64,000 nt of DNA, taken from positions 1,192 through 65,191 of the forward strand of contig NZ_LMRA01000046.1 of assembly GCF_001424705.1 (NCBI RefSeq). Direction: 5' to 3'. The notes below the pieces were generated by a model. It was not told the DNA's origin. It saw only the letters and a list, made by a program, of their open reading frames with translations, and ran no database searches. This document shows, one piece after another, positions 48,793-57,937 of this stretch. A program made the position numbers and the translations under genes. This DNA is from Methylobacterium sp. Leaf465. Lineage in GTDB: Bacteria > Pseudomonadota > Alphaproteobacteria > Rhizobiales > Beijerinckiaceae. Within the stretch, counting starts at the first letter, position 1. Every line of letters begins with the position of its first letter.

Positions 48793-49686
48793 ATGAGCGA
48801 GCTTGCCCATCGACGGTTCCTGAAGATGCACGGAGCCGGAAACCAGATCGTGGTGCTGGACCTGCGCGGCACGCAGACGCAGGTCACGGCCGGGGAGGCG
48901 CGTGCCATCGCGGCCTATCCCCGGGCGCAGTTCGACCAGCTCATGGTGATCCACGATGCCCGTACGCCCGGCACCGACGCGTCCCTGAGGATCTACAACA
49001 CCGACGGTTCGGAAGCCGGCGCCTGCGGCAACGGCACCCGCTGCGTCGCCTACGCGATGCTCGACGACCCCGCCATGGCCCGGCCGGCCGAGAGCGGGCG
49101 ACTCCTCCTGGAGACCCGCGGCGGCTTGGTGGGCGTCAAGCGCGTCGCCGAGCGCTCCTTCACCGTCGACATGGGCCGCCCGAAGCTGGCCTGGGCCGAG
49201 ATCCCGCTGGCCGAGCCGTTCCAGGACACCCGCCGGATCGAGCTGCAGATCGGTCCGACCGACGATCCGGTTTTGCATTCGCCCGGGGTCGTGAACATGG
49301 GCAACCCGCACGCGGTGTTCTTCGTGGATCGCGATCCCGACATCTACGACCTCGCCCGGATGGGCCCGATGCTGGAGAACCACCCGATCTTCCCGGACCG
49401 CGCCAACATCTCGGTCGCCCAGGTCCTGGGTCCGGACCGGATCAAGCTCCGGGTCTGGGAACGCGGCGCCGGATTGACGCTGGCCTGCGGCACCGCCGCC
49501 TGCGCCACGGTGGTGGCCGCTTCGCGCCTGCGCATGATCGGCCGGGGCGCCACGGTGAGCCTGCCCGGCGGCGACCTCGTCATCGAGTGGCGCGCCGACG
49601 ACCACGTCCTGATGACCGGTCCGGTGGCGCTGGAATGGGACGGCAGCTTCCCGCCGGAGATCTTCTCCGCCGAAGACGCCGCCTGA
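48793..49686 (+). CDS. dapF: Diaminopimelate epimerase
   Basis: DapF (297 residues) converts LL- to meso-diaminopimelate for lysine and peptidoglycan. The two catalytic cysteines lie in [20 protein letters not shown] and [20 protein letters not shown]. The start [17 protein letters not shown] and [12 protein letters not shown] segment are family features. An ATG with GGCGGC upstream is used. mtaB begins 1 bp after its stop, so the two are cotranscribed. Confidence 0.97.
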   Translation: MSELAHRRFLKMHGAGNQIVVLDLRGTQTQVTAGEARAIAAYPRAQFDQLMVIHDARTPGTDASLRIYNTDGSEAGACGNGTRCVAYAMLDDPAMARPAESGRLLLETRGGLVGVKRVAERSFTVDMGRPKLAWAEIPLAEPFQDTRRIELQIGPTDDPVLHSPGVVNMGNPHAVFFVDRDPDIYDLARMGPMLENHPIFPDRANISVAQVLGPDRIKLRVWERGAGLTLACGTAACATVVAASRLRMIGRGATVSLPGGDLVIEWRADDHVLMTGPVALEWDGSFPPEIFSAEDAA

Positions 49687-49687
49687 G

Positions 49688-50959
49688 ATGGCGGTCGAGA
49701 CCCTGACCTTCGGCTGCCGCCTCAACACCGTCGAGTCCGAGGTCATGCGCGGGCATGCGGCGGCGGGGGCGGCCTCCGCGGACCTCGTCATCGTCAACAC
49801 TTGCGCGGTGACCGCCGAGGCCGGGCGCCAGGCCCGCAAGGCCATCCGCAAGCTCGCCCGCGAACGCCCCGGCGCCGAGATCGTGGTCACCGGCTGCGGC
49901 GCCCAGGTCGAGACCGGCGCCTATGCGGCCATGCCGGAGGTGGCGCGCCTCGTCGGCAACGACGCCAAGGGCCGGGCCGAGACCTGGTCCCGTCCGGTCC
50001 GGCCGGAGGCGCGCAATGCCGTCGACGACATCATGACGGTGCGCCACGCCACGCCGACCCGGATCGCCGGAATCGCCGGGCACACCCGGGCCTTCGTGCC
50101 CATCCAGAACGGCTGCGATCACCGTTGCACCTTCTGCATCATCCCCTTCGGGCGCGGAAACTCGCGCTCCCTGCCCGTTTCGGATGTGGTCGATCAGGTC
50201 GCCCGCATCGTCGAGGCCGGCGGGCACGAGGTGGTGCTCACCGGGGTCGACCTGACCGCTTATGGCCGCGACCTCGACGCGACCCCGAGCTTGGGATACC
50301 TGATACAGACCATCCTCGCGCAGGTGCCCGGCCTCGCCCGGCTGCGCCTCTCCTCCATCGATTCCATCGAGGCCGACGTGGCGCTGATGGCGGCGATCGC
50401 CGGCGAGGCGCGGCTGATGCCGCATTTCCATCTCTCCCTCCAGGCCGGCGACGACCTCATCCTGAAGCGGATGAAGCGGCGTCACGCCCGCGCGGACGCG
50501 ATCCGATTCTGCAACACGGTCAGAGCCTTGCGCCCCGGCGCCGTCTTCGGGGCTGACCTGATCGCGGGCTTCCCCACCGAGACCGAGGCGCAGTTCGCCC
50601 GTTCCCTCGACCTCGTGGCCGAGTGCGGCCTGACGCATCTCCACGTCTTCCCGTACTCCGCCCGGCCCGGCACCCCGGCGGCCCGGATGCCACCGGTGCC
50701 CGGCGACGTCATCCGGGATCGCGCCGCACGCCTGCGAGCCGCCGGCGACGCCGCTCTCGCGGCCCATCTCGCCGGCGAGGTGGGCCGGACCCGCCGGGTG
50801 CTCACGGAACGGGGCGGTCTCGGCCGCACGGACGCCTTCACGCCGGTCCGGCTCCCACCCGGGACACCGCCCGGGATCTTCGCCGACGTGACGATCGTCG
50901 GGCACGACGGCCGGGTTCTCATCGCCGCCGAAACGGATCGCAGCCGACCGGTCGACTAA
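49688..50959 (+). CDS. mtaB: tRNA t6A37 methylthiotransferase
   Basis: This 423-residue radical SAM enzyme makes ms2t6A at position 37 of tRNAs. The N-terminal UPF0004 domain binds an Fe-S cluster (ETLTFGCRLNTVESEV, VNTCAVT, VTGCGAQ). The radical SAM motif is CDHRCTFC in QNGCDHRCTFCIIPFGRGNS. The segment LTGVDLTAYGRDL and a C-terminal TRAM-like region follow. It is coupled to dapF, and its stop overlaps the stop of the convergent pseudouridine synthase by 3 bp. A dapF-mtaB-ftsY order is typical of alphaproteobacteria. Confidence 0.95.
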   Translation: MAVETLTFGCRLNTVESEVMRGHAAAGAASADLVIVNTCAVTAEAGRQARKAIRKLARERPGAEIVVTGCGAQVETGAYAAMPEVARLVGNDAKGRAETWSRPVRPEARNAVDDIMTVRHATPTRIAGIAGHTRAFVPIQNGCDHRCTFCIIPFGRGNSRSLPVSDVVDQVARIVEAGGHEVVLTGVDLTAYGRDLDATPSLGYLIQTILAQVPGLARLRLSSIDSIEADVALMAAIAGEARLMPHFHLSLQAGDDLILKRMKRRHARADAIRFCNTVRALRPGAVFGADLIAGFPTETEAQFARSLDLVAECGLTHLHVFPYSARPGTPAARMPPVPGDVIRDRAARLRAAGDAALAAHLAGEVGRTRRVLTERGGLGRTDAFTPVRLPPGTPPGIFADVTIVGHDGRVLIAAETDRSRPVD

Positions 50960-51669
50960 GCGGGGTCCGGTCCCTGGAAACCGCACACGGCCAACCCCGC
51001 CTGCATGTGCCCCGGAGCCGGCGCTTCGACCCGGATCGGGGCCTTCTTCGGATAAAGCGGGAGCGTGAGCGCGCGGGCATGCAGCTGGAGGCCCGGGCCA
51101 CCGCTGCGGGGGGCGGTGCCGTAGATCGGGTCGCCGAGGATGGGAAAGCCCATCGCGGCGCAGTGGACGCGCAGCTGATGCGTCCGCCCGGTGACCGGCG
51201 AGAGGGCGAGCCAGGTCAGGCCGCCGCCGCGCCCGAGGACCGCGAAGCGGGTGAGGGCGGCATCGCCCGCCGGGTCGACCTTCATCCACCAGGAGCGGGG
51301 ATCGTCGGAGCGCCGCGCCAGGGACAGGGCGATCTCACCGGCCTCCGTCTCGGGCCCGCCCTCGACCAGGGCCCAGTAGGTCTTCTCGACCGTACCGCTT
51401 GCGGCGAAGAGCCTGTTCAGGCGGGCAAGGGCCTTGGCGTGGCGTCCGAGAGCGAGGCAGCCGGAAGTATCGCGATCCAGGCGATGGGCTGCCTCCGGCC
51501 GGCGGGGCAGACCGAAGCGCAGGGCGTCGAGATGGTCGGTGAGAGTGGCGCCGCCTTTCGGGCCGGGATGGACCGGCAAACCCGCCGGCTTGTCGATGAC
51601 GAGCACAAGGGCATCGCGGTAGAGGAGGCGCGCGCCTATGTCTGTTACGAGGGCATCGGCTGGGGGCAT
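50956..51669 (-). CDS. RluA-family pseudouridine synthase
   Basis: This 237-residue enzyme isomerises uridine in RNA. The catalytic aspartate is in AAHRLDRDTSGCLALGR near residues 60-76. The motifs VIDKPAGLPVHPGPKG and SPVTGRTHQLRVHCAAMGFP are characteristic of RluA/RluC/RluD. It lacks an N-terminal S4 domain, so it resembles the short RluA-like and TruC-like members. The RNA target is not determinable. It is encoded opposite to mtaB and ftsY between them, overlapping mtaB by a few bases at the stop codons. Confidence 0.92.
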   Translation of the reverse strand: MPPADALVTDIGARLLYRDALVLVIDKPAGLPVHPGPKGGATLTDHLDALRFGLPRRPEAAHRLDRDTSGCLALGRHAKALARLNRLFAASGTVEKTYWALVEGGPETEAGEIALSLARRSDDPRSWWMKVDPAGDAALTRFAVLGRGGGLTWLALSPVTGRTHQLRVHCAAMGFPILGDPIYGTAPRSGGPGLQLHARALTLPLYPKKAPIRVEAPAPGHMQAGLAVCGFQGPDPA

Positions 51670-51710
51670 GGCCCTGCGCTAACCATGCCGGGTCCGGGGA
51701 GCAAGCGGGA

Positions 51711-53150
51711 ATGAGCGAAGACAAGAGGCCGGGCTGGCTGCTGCGCAAGATGTTCGGCACCAAGGAGGAGGAGCGGCCCGCTCCGGTGCCGGTTCAACCG
51801 CCGGATCCCAAACCGGCCCGAAAGTCCGTCGTCGAGCCGGTGGTCGAACCGGCTGCGCTGCCCGTCGACTCCCCCGCCTCGCTGTCCGAGGGCCAACCGG
51901 ACTTCGCCACGGCCGCGACGGACGTCTCCCACGTCCCGCCACCACCCGGCGAGCCGGGTGAGGGGACACCGGACAAGAACGCGATCCCGGACGAACTCGA
52001 GGGCGCCGACCTCCAGCCCGTGGAAGGCGCCAAGGAGCGCCCGCCCGCCGGCACGGCCGGGGACGATCCCGCTCGGGGGGCCGAGCCCGCCGACACGACG
52101 AGCCAAGCCTTCGCGCCCGAGCCGGCACAGGCAGTTCCACGAGCGCCACTGCCCGAACCTGAGCCCGAGCCCGAAGTCTCGACTCAGATTTTCATGCCGG
52201 AGCCCGACGGGGCTTCCGAAGAGCCCAAGCGCGGCTGGTGGAGCCGCCTGACGGGGGGCATGAAGCGGACCTCGTCGGCCCTGACCGAGCGCGTCACCGG
52301 TCTGTTCACCAAGCGCAAGCTCGACGCCGACACCCTGGAGGAGCTCGAAGACGCCCTGATCCAGGCCGATTTCGGCATCGAAACCGCGACTCGGATTTCG
52401 GAGGCCGTAGGCAAAGGCCGCTACGAGAAGGGTATCTCTCCGGATGCCGTCCGCGAGATTCTGGCGGCGGAGGTGGAGCGCGCGCTCACCCCCGTGGCGA
52501 TTCCCTTTCGCATCGATGCCTCGAAGAAGCCTTTCGTCATCTTGATGATCGGGGTCAACGGCGCGGGCAAGACCACCACCATCGGCAAGCTCGCGCTGAA
52601 GCTCAAGGCAGAAGGGCACTCCCTGATGCTGGCCGCCGGCGACACCTTCCGGGCTGCCGCGATCGAGCAACTCAAGGTCTGGGGCCAGCGCACGCAGACG
52701 CCGGTCATCGCCCGGGCGCAGGGCGCGGACGCGGCGGGCCTCGCCTTCGATGCCTACGAGGCGGCCAAGGCGCAGGGAACCGATGTGCTCCTCATCGACA
52801 CGGCGGGCCGGCTGCAGAACAAGGCGGGCCTGATGGCGGAGCTGGAAAAGATTCTCCGGGTGATCCGCAAGATCGACCCGCAAGCGCCCCATGCGGTACT
52901 TCTCGTTCTCGACGCCACCGTGGGCCAGAACGCACTGAGCCAAGTCGAGCTGTTCTCGAAGGCCGCGAACGTAACCGGCCTCGTCATGACCAAGCTCGAC
53001 GGCACGGCCCGCGGCGGCATCCTGGTGGCACTCGCCGCGAAGTTCGGCCTGCCGGTGCACTTCATCGGCGTCGGCGAGGGCGTCGAGGACCTAGAGCCTT
53101 TCGCGGCTCGAGATTTCGCCCGGGCTATCGCGGGCCTGGACGCCGGGTGA
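51711..53150 (+). CDS. ftsY: Signal recognition particle receptor FtsY
   Basis: FtsY (479 residues) is the SRP GTPase receptor at the membrane. An acidic, Pro/Glu-rich A domain of about 170 residues ([12 protein letters not shown]) comes first. The NG domain has G1 in [33 protein letters not shown]3 in [14 protein letters not shown]4 in [10 protein letters not shown] and ends with [15 protein letters not shown]. An amphipathic segment ([18 protein letters not shown]) precedes the N domain and probably aids membrane binding. yciB follows after 56 bp. Confidence 0.97.
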   Translation: MSEDKRPGWLLRKMFGTKEEERPAPVPVQPPDPKPARKSVVEPVVEPAALPVDSPASLSEGQPDFATAATDVSHVPPPPGEPGEGTPDKNAIPDELEGADLQPVEGAKERPPAGTAGDDPARGAEPADTTSQAFAPEPAQAVPRAPLPEPEPEPEVSTQIFMPEPDGASEEPKRGWWSRLTGGMKRTSSALTERVTGLFTKRKLDADTLEELEDALIQADFGIETATRISEAVGKGRYEKGISPDAVREILAAEVERALTPVAIPFRIDASKKPFVILMIGVNGAGKTTTIGKLALKLKAEGHSLMLAAGDTFRAAAIEQLKVWGQRTQTPVIARAQGADAAGLAFDAYEAAKAQGTDVLLIDTAGRLQNKAGLMAELEKILRVIRKIDPQAPHAVLLVLDATVGQNALSQVELFSKAANVTGLVMTKLDGTARGGILVALAAKFGLPVHFIGVGEGVEDLEPFAARDFARAIAGLDAG

Positions 53151-53205
53151 CGCGGCGCTCGCCCTGAAGCGCCGTGTCGCGGTAAGCCGCCACCCGGAAC
53201 CCTAT

Positions 53206-53835
53206 ATGACGGATACCATGCAGATCGAAGCCATCCCCCCGCGTCGCCATCTCCCTCCGCTCCTGAAGCTCGCCCTCGAGCTCGGGCCTTTGATGGTCTT
53301 CTTCTTCGGTAACGCCTACGCCGAACGCCTCGGCGTTCACCCGGATCAGAAGCTGTTCGTGGCGACGGGCGCCTTCATCGCCGCCACCCTGGCGGCCCTG
53401 GCGGTCCATTATGCGCTGATGCGGCGCCTGCCCATCATGCCCCTGGTTTCGGGCGTGGTGGTGGTCGTGTTCGGTGGCCTGACCCTGGCGCTGCAGGACA
53501 AGACCTTCATCATGATGAAGCCGACCATCGTGAACACGCTGTTCGGCCTCGTGCTGCTGGGTGGCCTCGCCTTCCGAAAATCCCTGCTCTCGGTCGTGCT
53601 GGATTCGATGTTCGCCCTCACGGAGGATGGATGGCGCAAGTTGACCTTCCGCTGGGGGGTATTCTTCCTCTTCCTGGCGGTGATCAACGAGGTCGTCTGG
53701 CGAACTCAGACCGAGGATTTCTGGGTCAGCTTCAAGGTCTTCGGCATCATGCCGCTGACTATCGCCTTCGCGTTGGCCCAGACTCCGCTCCTCCTGCGCC
53801 ATGAGCGCAAGGCGCCGGATACAGGTTCCGCCTGA
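53206..53835 (+). CDS. yciB: Inner membrane protein YciB/IspZ (septation protein A family)
   Basis: This 209-residue integral membrane protein has about five to six hydrophobic segments, the first at [15 protein letters not shown]. The family core is [19 protein letters not shown] and [20 protein letters not shown], with NEVVWR. YciB proteins affect septation and envelope integrity. The position after ftsY is conserved in alphaproteobacteria. In relatives a ccm gene usually follows, but here two Crp/Fnr genes intervene. Confidence 0.95.
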   Translation: MTDTMQIEAIPPRRHLPPLLKLALELGPLMVFFFGNAYAERLGVHPDQKLFVATGAFIAATLAALAVHYALMRRLPIMPLVSGVVVVVFGGLTLALQDKTFIMMKPTIVNTLFGLVLLGGLAFRKSLLSVVLDSMFALTEDGWRKLTFRWGVFFLFLAVINEVVWRTQTEDFWVSFKVFGIMPLTIAFALAQTPLLLRHERKAPDTGSA

Positions 53836-53860
53836 TATCGCGCGGAGCCGACGGCGTTCC

Positions 53861-54577
53861 TCAGGCCTCGCCGAGGATGCGGGCATACTCGGCCTCCGGA
53901 ACGCCGTAGGACGCTCCGGCGACAGCCAGGAGGGCGGCACGATCACGGATTCCGATACCGCCCCGGCGCATCTTCAGGGCACCGGCGAGTTCGAGCATGC
54001 GCAGCCCGGTCGTCACGCCTGCGCGCCGGACGCCGAGCATCAATGAAAGCGTCTCGTGCGTCAGGGGCAGATCCTCCCGGTCGGCTCTGTCGTGACACAT
54101 CAGCAGCCAGCGGGCGAGGCGCTGCTCGATGGTGAAATGCGCATTGCAGAGACCGGCTTGCGCCAATTGCACGGCGTAGACCTGAGCGTAACGCAGAAAG
54201 TAAGCCTGCAGCGCCCGGCTCTCGGCCAAGGCCGTCCGGAACGCCTCAGCCTCGATCCGCAGGGTCCGACACGGTACCTGAACGAAGGCGGTGTGCGGCG
54301 CTCTGTCGACACCGTTGAGCAAGGCAATGCCGATCATACCCTCAGGCCCAACGATCCCGGCCTCCGATTGAACGCCGTCGGGCGTGTGCGCGATCACGGA
54401 GATCATGCCCGGCTCCGGAAAATGCACGGCCGCAATCGGCTCGCCAGGGACTTCGAGCACGGCCCCCTGCTCGAATGAGCAACGAACCAGCGATGGCCGG
54501 AGACGCTCGAACTCGAGCGGCAGCAACGCGCGAAGGAGGCGGTTACGAACTTCGGATTGCAGAATGATCGACGTCAC
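53861..54577 (-). CDS. Crp/Fnr-family regulator 1
   Basis: This 238-residue protein is read from GTG 54577. That start makes it exactly as long as the paralogue across the gap, although an in-frame ATG at 54724 exists. The N-terminal cyclic-nucleotide-binding fold includes FPEPGMISVIAHTPDGVQSE and IVGPEGMIGIALLNG. The C-terminal winged helix has LTHETLSLMLGVRRAGVTTG. There are no FNR-type cysteine clusters, so oxygen sensing by Fe-S is unlikely. It ends with ASYGVPEAEYARIL, shared with the paralogue. The effector is unknown. Confidence 0.88.
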   Translation of the reverse strand: MTSIILQSEVRNRLLRALLPLEFERLRPSLVRCSFEQGAVLEVPGEPIAAVHFPEPGMISVIAHTPDGVQSEAGIVGPEGMIGIALLNGVDRAPHTAFVQVPCRTLRIEAEAFRTALAESRALQAYFLRYAQVYAVQLAQAGLCNAHFTIEQRLARWLLMCHDRADREDLPLTHETLSLMLGVRRAGVTTGLRMLELAGALKMRRGGIGIRDRAALLAVAGASYGVPEAEYARILGEA

Positions 54578-55472
54578 AACCCCGACAATCAATAGGCGGG
54601 CGTGCGAACGCAAGGTCACCCGCAGCCCAGACTTACCTCGGGCGACGAAGCGGACATGCCATATCGAATCTGCATTGTGAAGAGAACAACAAGTTGTATT
54701 TCCATCCGTTATCAGACGAAGCACTTATCTAGAAAAATAGAGTGCTTCATCGAAAACGGGGATCACGAGTTACGTCACACATCAATATAGATTTAGTTGA
54801 AAATATATAGCCACAACCGACGGAGGCATGGTTCCATCCGTGATTGCCCTGTCAGCCGGGTCGGACATCGGGCGCGTCATTCACCGGTGATCGGCGCGGA
54901 ATCCCTTCCTGTCTTCTCGATATTCTTACCCGTAGCTGCACCCACGACGGGACCCTCAGATGGCAGACCAGGGGACCGGGGCTCCTCTGCAAAGACACGC
55001 GCTTCGCGGCGCCGTTCAACCCTCGTGTCGCGTGAGGACATCGAGGTGATTACCGAATGGAACCGCCACGACCCAGTACCTCCTGAATATCCGGGATCAA
55101 GGTACATTGGTCCGTGATCTCCAGGGCGATGTCCGACTGGGCTTGCCTCAGGCAGGGGACCTCGTCGAACGGACTGCTCGCGACATTCGCAACCGCCCAG
55201 AGACTTATGGTGATCCGAAAAATCAGGAAGCGCCGCAGCTTCGAAGTCACGGATCCATCCGGTTTGATCCTGCTCGCGATCGCGTTTTCGACCGTGCGAT
55301 CGCGTACCGTTTGGGGCAGGCACAGACATGCCCGGCCCAAGAAATTGTACGGCATAGTACCGACGCCCTCCGGTGCAGTTCCTTCAGACCTGGATCCGGC
55401 TATGAGAGACGACTGTCCCCCTGTCCGAGCAGCAAGACGTTCGACGGCTGCTCGATCGAGCCGCTACGTTTC
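54578..55472. other. 895-bp divergent region between two Crp/Fnr genes
   Basis: No gene is recognised. The left part (about 54660-54810) is AT-rich and contains the inverted repeat GAAGCACT (54718-54725) with AGTGCTTC (54741-54748), a possible operator or terminator. Short ORFs on both strands (for example 55050-55355 on the minus strand) show no recognisable similarity and overlap each other. It probably holds the divergent promoters and some degenerate sequence. Confidence 0.5.
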
Positions 55473-56189
55473 ATGCCGGTGCCGTCACAGCGATACGTTC
55501 GAAATCACCTCCTCAGCATCCTCAGCCCCGATGATTATGAGGCGATCCAATCCGTTGCGGAAGGCGTGGCGCTGGGGCGCCGGGACATCCTGATCGCCGC
55601 CAACAAATCGATCACGCACGTCTATCTCCTTGAATCGGGCATCGCCTCGGAGGTTGCCGCTACACCCGAGGGCCGGCGGATTGAGGTGTGTATCACCGGT
55701 CCCGAAGGAATCGTCGGGGTCCCGCTACTGCTCGATGTCGACCGGACGCCCCACGAGACCTTCGTACAGATCGAGGGGGACGCGGTGCGGGTCGAGGCCG
55801 CAGCATTCCGGCGCCTCGTTGAGGAACGGCGGATCCTCAGGCGGATCGTCGGGCATTATGCCTATGCGGCTCATCTACAAACCGCCGGAACCGCGCTTTC
55901 CAACGGCAGTCATACCCTGGAGGAACGCCTCGCCCGTTGGCTCCTGATGTGCCACGATCGGGTGGACGGAGACGAGTTCCCCGTCACCCACGAGTTCCTC
56001 TCGACGATGCTCGGCGTGCGCCGCCCCGGCGTGACGACGGCGATCCATAGCCTTGAGGGGGCCGGCATGATCAAGGCTCGACGCTCGCATGTCCAAGTGC
56101 TGGACCGCGACAAGCTCAAGGCCGCGGCAGGAGACAGCTACGGCGTGCCCGAGGCGGAGTATCGCCGCCTGATCCACGCGGGGCGCTGA
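55473..56189 (+). CDS. Crp/Fnr-family regulator 2
   Basis: This 238-residue protein starts at ATG 55473 (MPVPSQRYVRNHLLSILS). The frame is open upstream but unlike the family. It has the effector-binding fold (ITGPEGIVGVPLLLDVDRTP), a long coiled helix, and the winged helix VTHEFLSTMLGVRRPGVTTA. The segment LEERLARWLLMCHDRVDGDE is nearly the same as in the divergent paralogue, as is the ending SYGVPEAEY, so the two arose by duplication. No Fe-S cysteines are present. It may regulate itself or its neighbour. Confidence 0.92.
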   Translation: MPVPSQRYVRNHLLSILSPDDYEAIQSVAEGVALGRRDILIAANKSITHVYLLESGIASEVAATPEGRRIEVCITGPEGIVGVPLLLDVDRTPHETFVQIEGDAVRVEAAAFRRLVEERRILRRIVGHYAYAAHLQTAGTALSNGSHTLEERLARWLLMCHDRVDGDEFPVTHEFLSTMLGVRRPGVTTAIHSLEGAGMIKARRSHVQVLDRDKLKAAAGDSYGVPEAEYRRLIHAGR

Positions 56190-56201
56190 GCGTCCGCCGG
56201 G

Positions 56202-56813
56202 TCACCGCGGGACGGAGGCCGCCGATCCGATGGACCGGATCTTGTCGAGCACGCCGGCATAGCTCTCCGGGGTCAGAATTCCCACGAGCTTTTCGCGAAT
56301 GATCCCATCCGGTCCGATGATGAAGGTCTCCGGCACTCCGTAGACGCCGAAATCGATCCCGGTCCGTCCCTCCGTATCAAGGCCCACGGCTCGGAATGGA
56401 ACGCCGTTCCGGGTCAGGAAACGACGTCCGTTCTCCGGCGTGTCCTTGTAGTCGATGCCGACCAAGTGGACGCCCGGCTCGCGCGCCAATCGCATGAGCT
56501 GCGGATGCTCGATCTGGCAGGGAGCGCACCACGAAGCCCAGAAGTTGACCACCGTGACCTTGCCGAGAAGGTCGGCACGGGAGAGGCCGGGAACCGGCGC
56601 GCCCTGCGCAATCAGGCCCGGCATCGCCGGAAGGGTGAAGGCCGGCGCCGGCTTGCCGATCAGCGCAGAGGGAATGGCCGCGGGATCGGCGCCCGAGCGC
56701 AGGCGAAGAAAGAAGATTCCGGCAAGGACTGCGAAGGTGACGAGCGGCAGGATGACTAGAAGCGATCGCCGGACCGGTGCCGGAGTCTGCAGCGAGGGTT
56801 GGGGCGTGCTCAT
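56202..56813 (-). CDS. ccmG: Cytochrome c biogenesis thioredoxin CcmG/DsbE
   Basis: CcmG (203 residues) is a membrane-anchored periplasmic thioredoxin that reduces apocytochrome c haem-binding cysteines. A single membrane anchor is at about residues 16-36 (LLVILPLVTFAVLAGIFFL). The active site is WCAPC in VVNFWASWCAPCQIEHPQL, and the cis-Pro loop is GVPETFIIGPDG. It overlaps ccmD by 4 bp and is last in ccmC-ccmD-ccmG on the minus strand. Confidence 0.95.
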   Translation of the reverse strand: MSTPQPSLQTPAPVRRSLLVILPLVTFAVLAGIFFLRLRSGADPAAIPSALIGKPAPAFTLPAMPGLIAQGAPVPGLSRADLLGKVTVVNFWASWCAPCQIEHPQLMRLAREPGVHLVGIDYKDTPENGRRFLTRNGVPFRAVGLDTEGRTGIDFGVYGVPETFIIGPDGIIREKLVGILTPESYAGVLDKIRSIGSAASVPR

Positions 56814-56974
56814 GACCGGACTCCCGACCCGTCCATCACCTCGCCTTGCAGCCGATCCAGTTCCCGCTTCCGGGCGCGATGATCGCGCAAGGCATGCAGG
56901 ATGAGCCCGCCAATCACCAGAGCGGTGAAGGCATAGGCGCCGAGGATGTAGCCGGCGTGGTGGCCAAGGGTCAT
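56810..56974 (-). CDS. ccmD: Haem exporter protein CcmD
   Basis: CcmD is a tiny membrane protein (54 residues here) that helps release holo-CcmE from the CcmAB-C complex. It has one hydrophobic helix (YILGAYAFTALVIGGLILHA) followed by a basic and acidic tail (RDHRARKRELDRLQGEV), the normal topology. The start MTLGHHAGYILGAY is at 56974. The frame remains open upstream to 57127. The position between ccmC and ccmG, with an ATGA overlap to ccmG, supports the call. Confidence 0.9.
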   Translation of the reverse strand: MTLGHHAGYILGAYAFTALVIGGLILHALRDHRARKRELDRLQGEVMDGSGVRS

Positions 56975-57038
56975 GGACGGGACTTTACGAGTGAGGTTTC
57001 CGGAGTGCCGGTCTCTTCGGCCCGCATCGACGCGGAGC

Positions 57039-57851
57039 TCACAGGCTTTGAACCACCCGACCGATCGGCGCCTGCCCCATCGGCTCCTGGCTGATCGACG
57101 CCCCACGTACGGACGACGGGCTGGCATCGAGGCGTTCGGCTTCGCGTAGGGTCAGGGCCCGAACGCGCCGGCGCAGGATCTCGGTGCGCATGGCATAGAG
57201 GTGCAAGGTGACCCCGAGGATCGTGAATGCGAGGATCATCGCGAGCAGCGGGTAGAGCATGCTGGGATCGATGGACGATCCGCCCATGCGCATGATCGAG
57301 GCCGGTTGGTGCAGGGTCGACCACCAGTTCACCGAGAACTTGATGATCGGCAGGTTCACCGCACCGACCAGGGTCAGGATGGCGATGGCACGCGCGGCCC
57401 GGTTCGGATCTTCGATCGTTCGCCACAGGGCGATGATCCCGCAATAGATCAGGAACAGCACGAGCATCGAGGTCAGGCGCGCATCCCAGACCCAGTAGGT
57501 GCCCCACATGGGCTTGCCCCACAGCGACCCGGTCACGAGGCAGATGAGCGTGAACGCCGCTCCGATCGGCGCGGCGGCGCGCTGGGCGACGTCGGCCAGG
57601 GGGTGACGCCAGACGAGGGTTCCGATGGCCGAGATCGCCATGGCACCGTAGAAGAAGACGCCAAGCCAGGCCGCCGGCACGTGGATGTACATGATCCGTA
57701 CGGTCTCGCCCTGCTGGTAATCGGGCGGCACGACGAACCAAGTGAGATACAGACCGACCCCGAGGAGCAGGCCCGACAGCCCGGCGAGCCAGGGCATCAC
57801 GGGCTGGGTCCAGCGCAGGAAGTGACCGGGATGGGCAAGGCGTGTCCACAT
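57039..57851 (-). CDS. ccmC: Haem ABC transporter permease CcmC
   Basis: CcmC (270 residues) presents haem to CcmE in cytochrome c maturation. It has six membrane helices and the tryptophan-rich haem-handling motif in WGKPMWGTYWVWDARLTSML (residues about 110-130). Conserved histidines are in IMYIHVPAAWLG and LHQPASI. A long cytosolic tail with QEPMGQAPIG is lineage-specific. ccmD follows on the same strand after 64 bp. Confidence 0.95.
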   Translation of the reverse strand: MWTRLAHPGHFLRWTQPVMPWLAGLSGLLLGVGLYLTWFVVPPDYQQGETVRIMYIHVPAAWLGVFFYGAMAISAIGTLVWRHPLADVAQRAAAPIGAAFTLICLVTGSLWGKPMWGTYWVWDARLTSMLVLFLIYCGIIALWRTIEDPNRAARAIAILTLVGAVNLPIIKFSVNWWSTLHQPASIMRMGGSSIDPSMLYPLLAMILAFTILGVTLHLYAMRTEILRRRVRALTLREAERLDASPSSVRGASISQEPMGQAPIGRVVQSL

Positions 57852-57937
57852 GGTCTCGCCCTCTAGCGCAGGGTGCGGTGCAGCGGCAATGCGTGGGTTA
57901 CGCGCAGGAGGCGCGGCCCGGTCACGTCCTCGGGTGA

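Noticed and set aside
48513-48908. N-terminal extension of the GyrI-like secreted protein
   Set aside because: It would overlap dapF and hide the signal peptide; the TTG at 48512 gives a coherent secreted protein.
55050-55355. 101-residue minus-strand ORF between the Crp/Fnr genes
   Set aside because: It overlaps other frames, has no clear ribosome binding site and no similarity that I can name.
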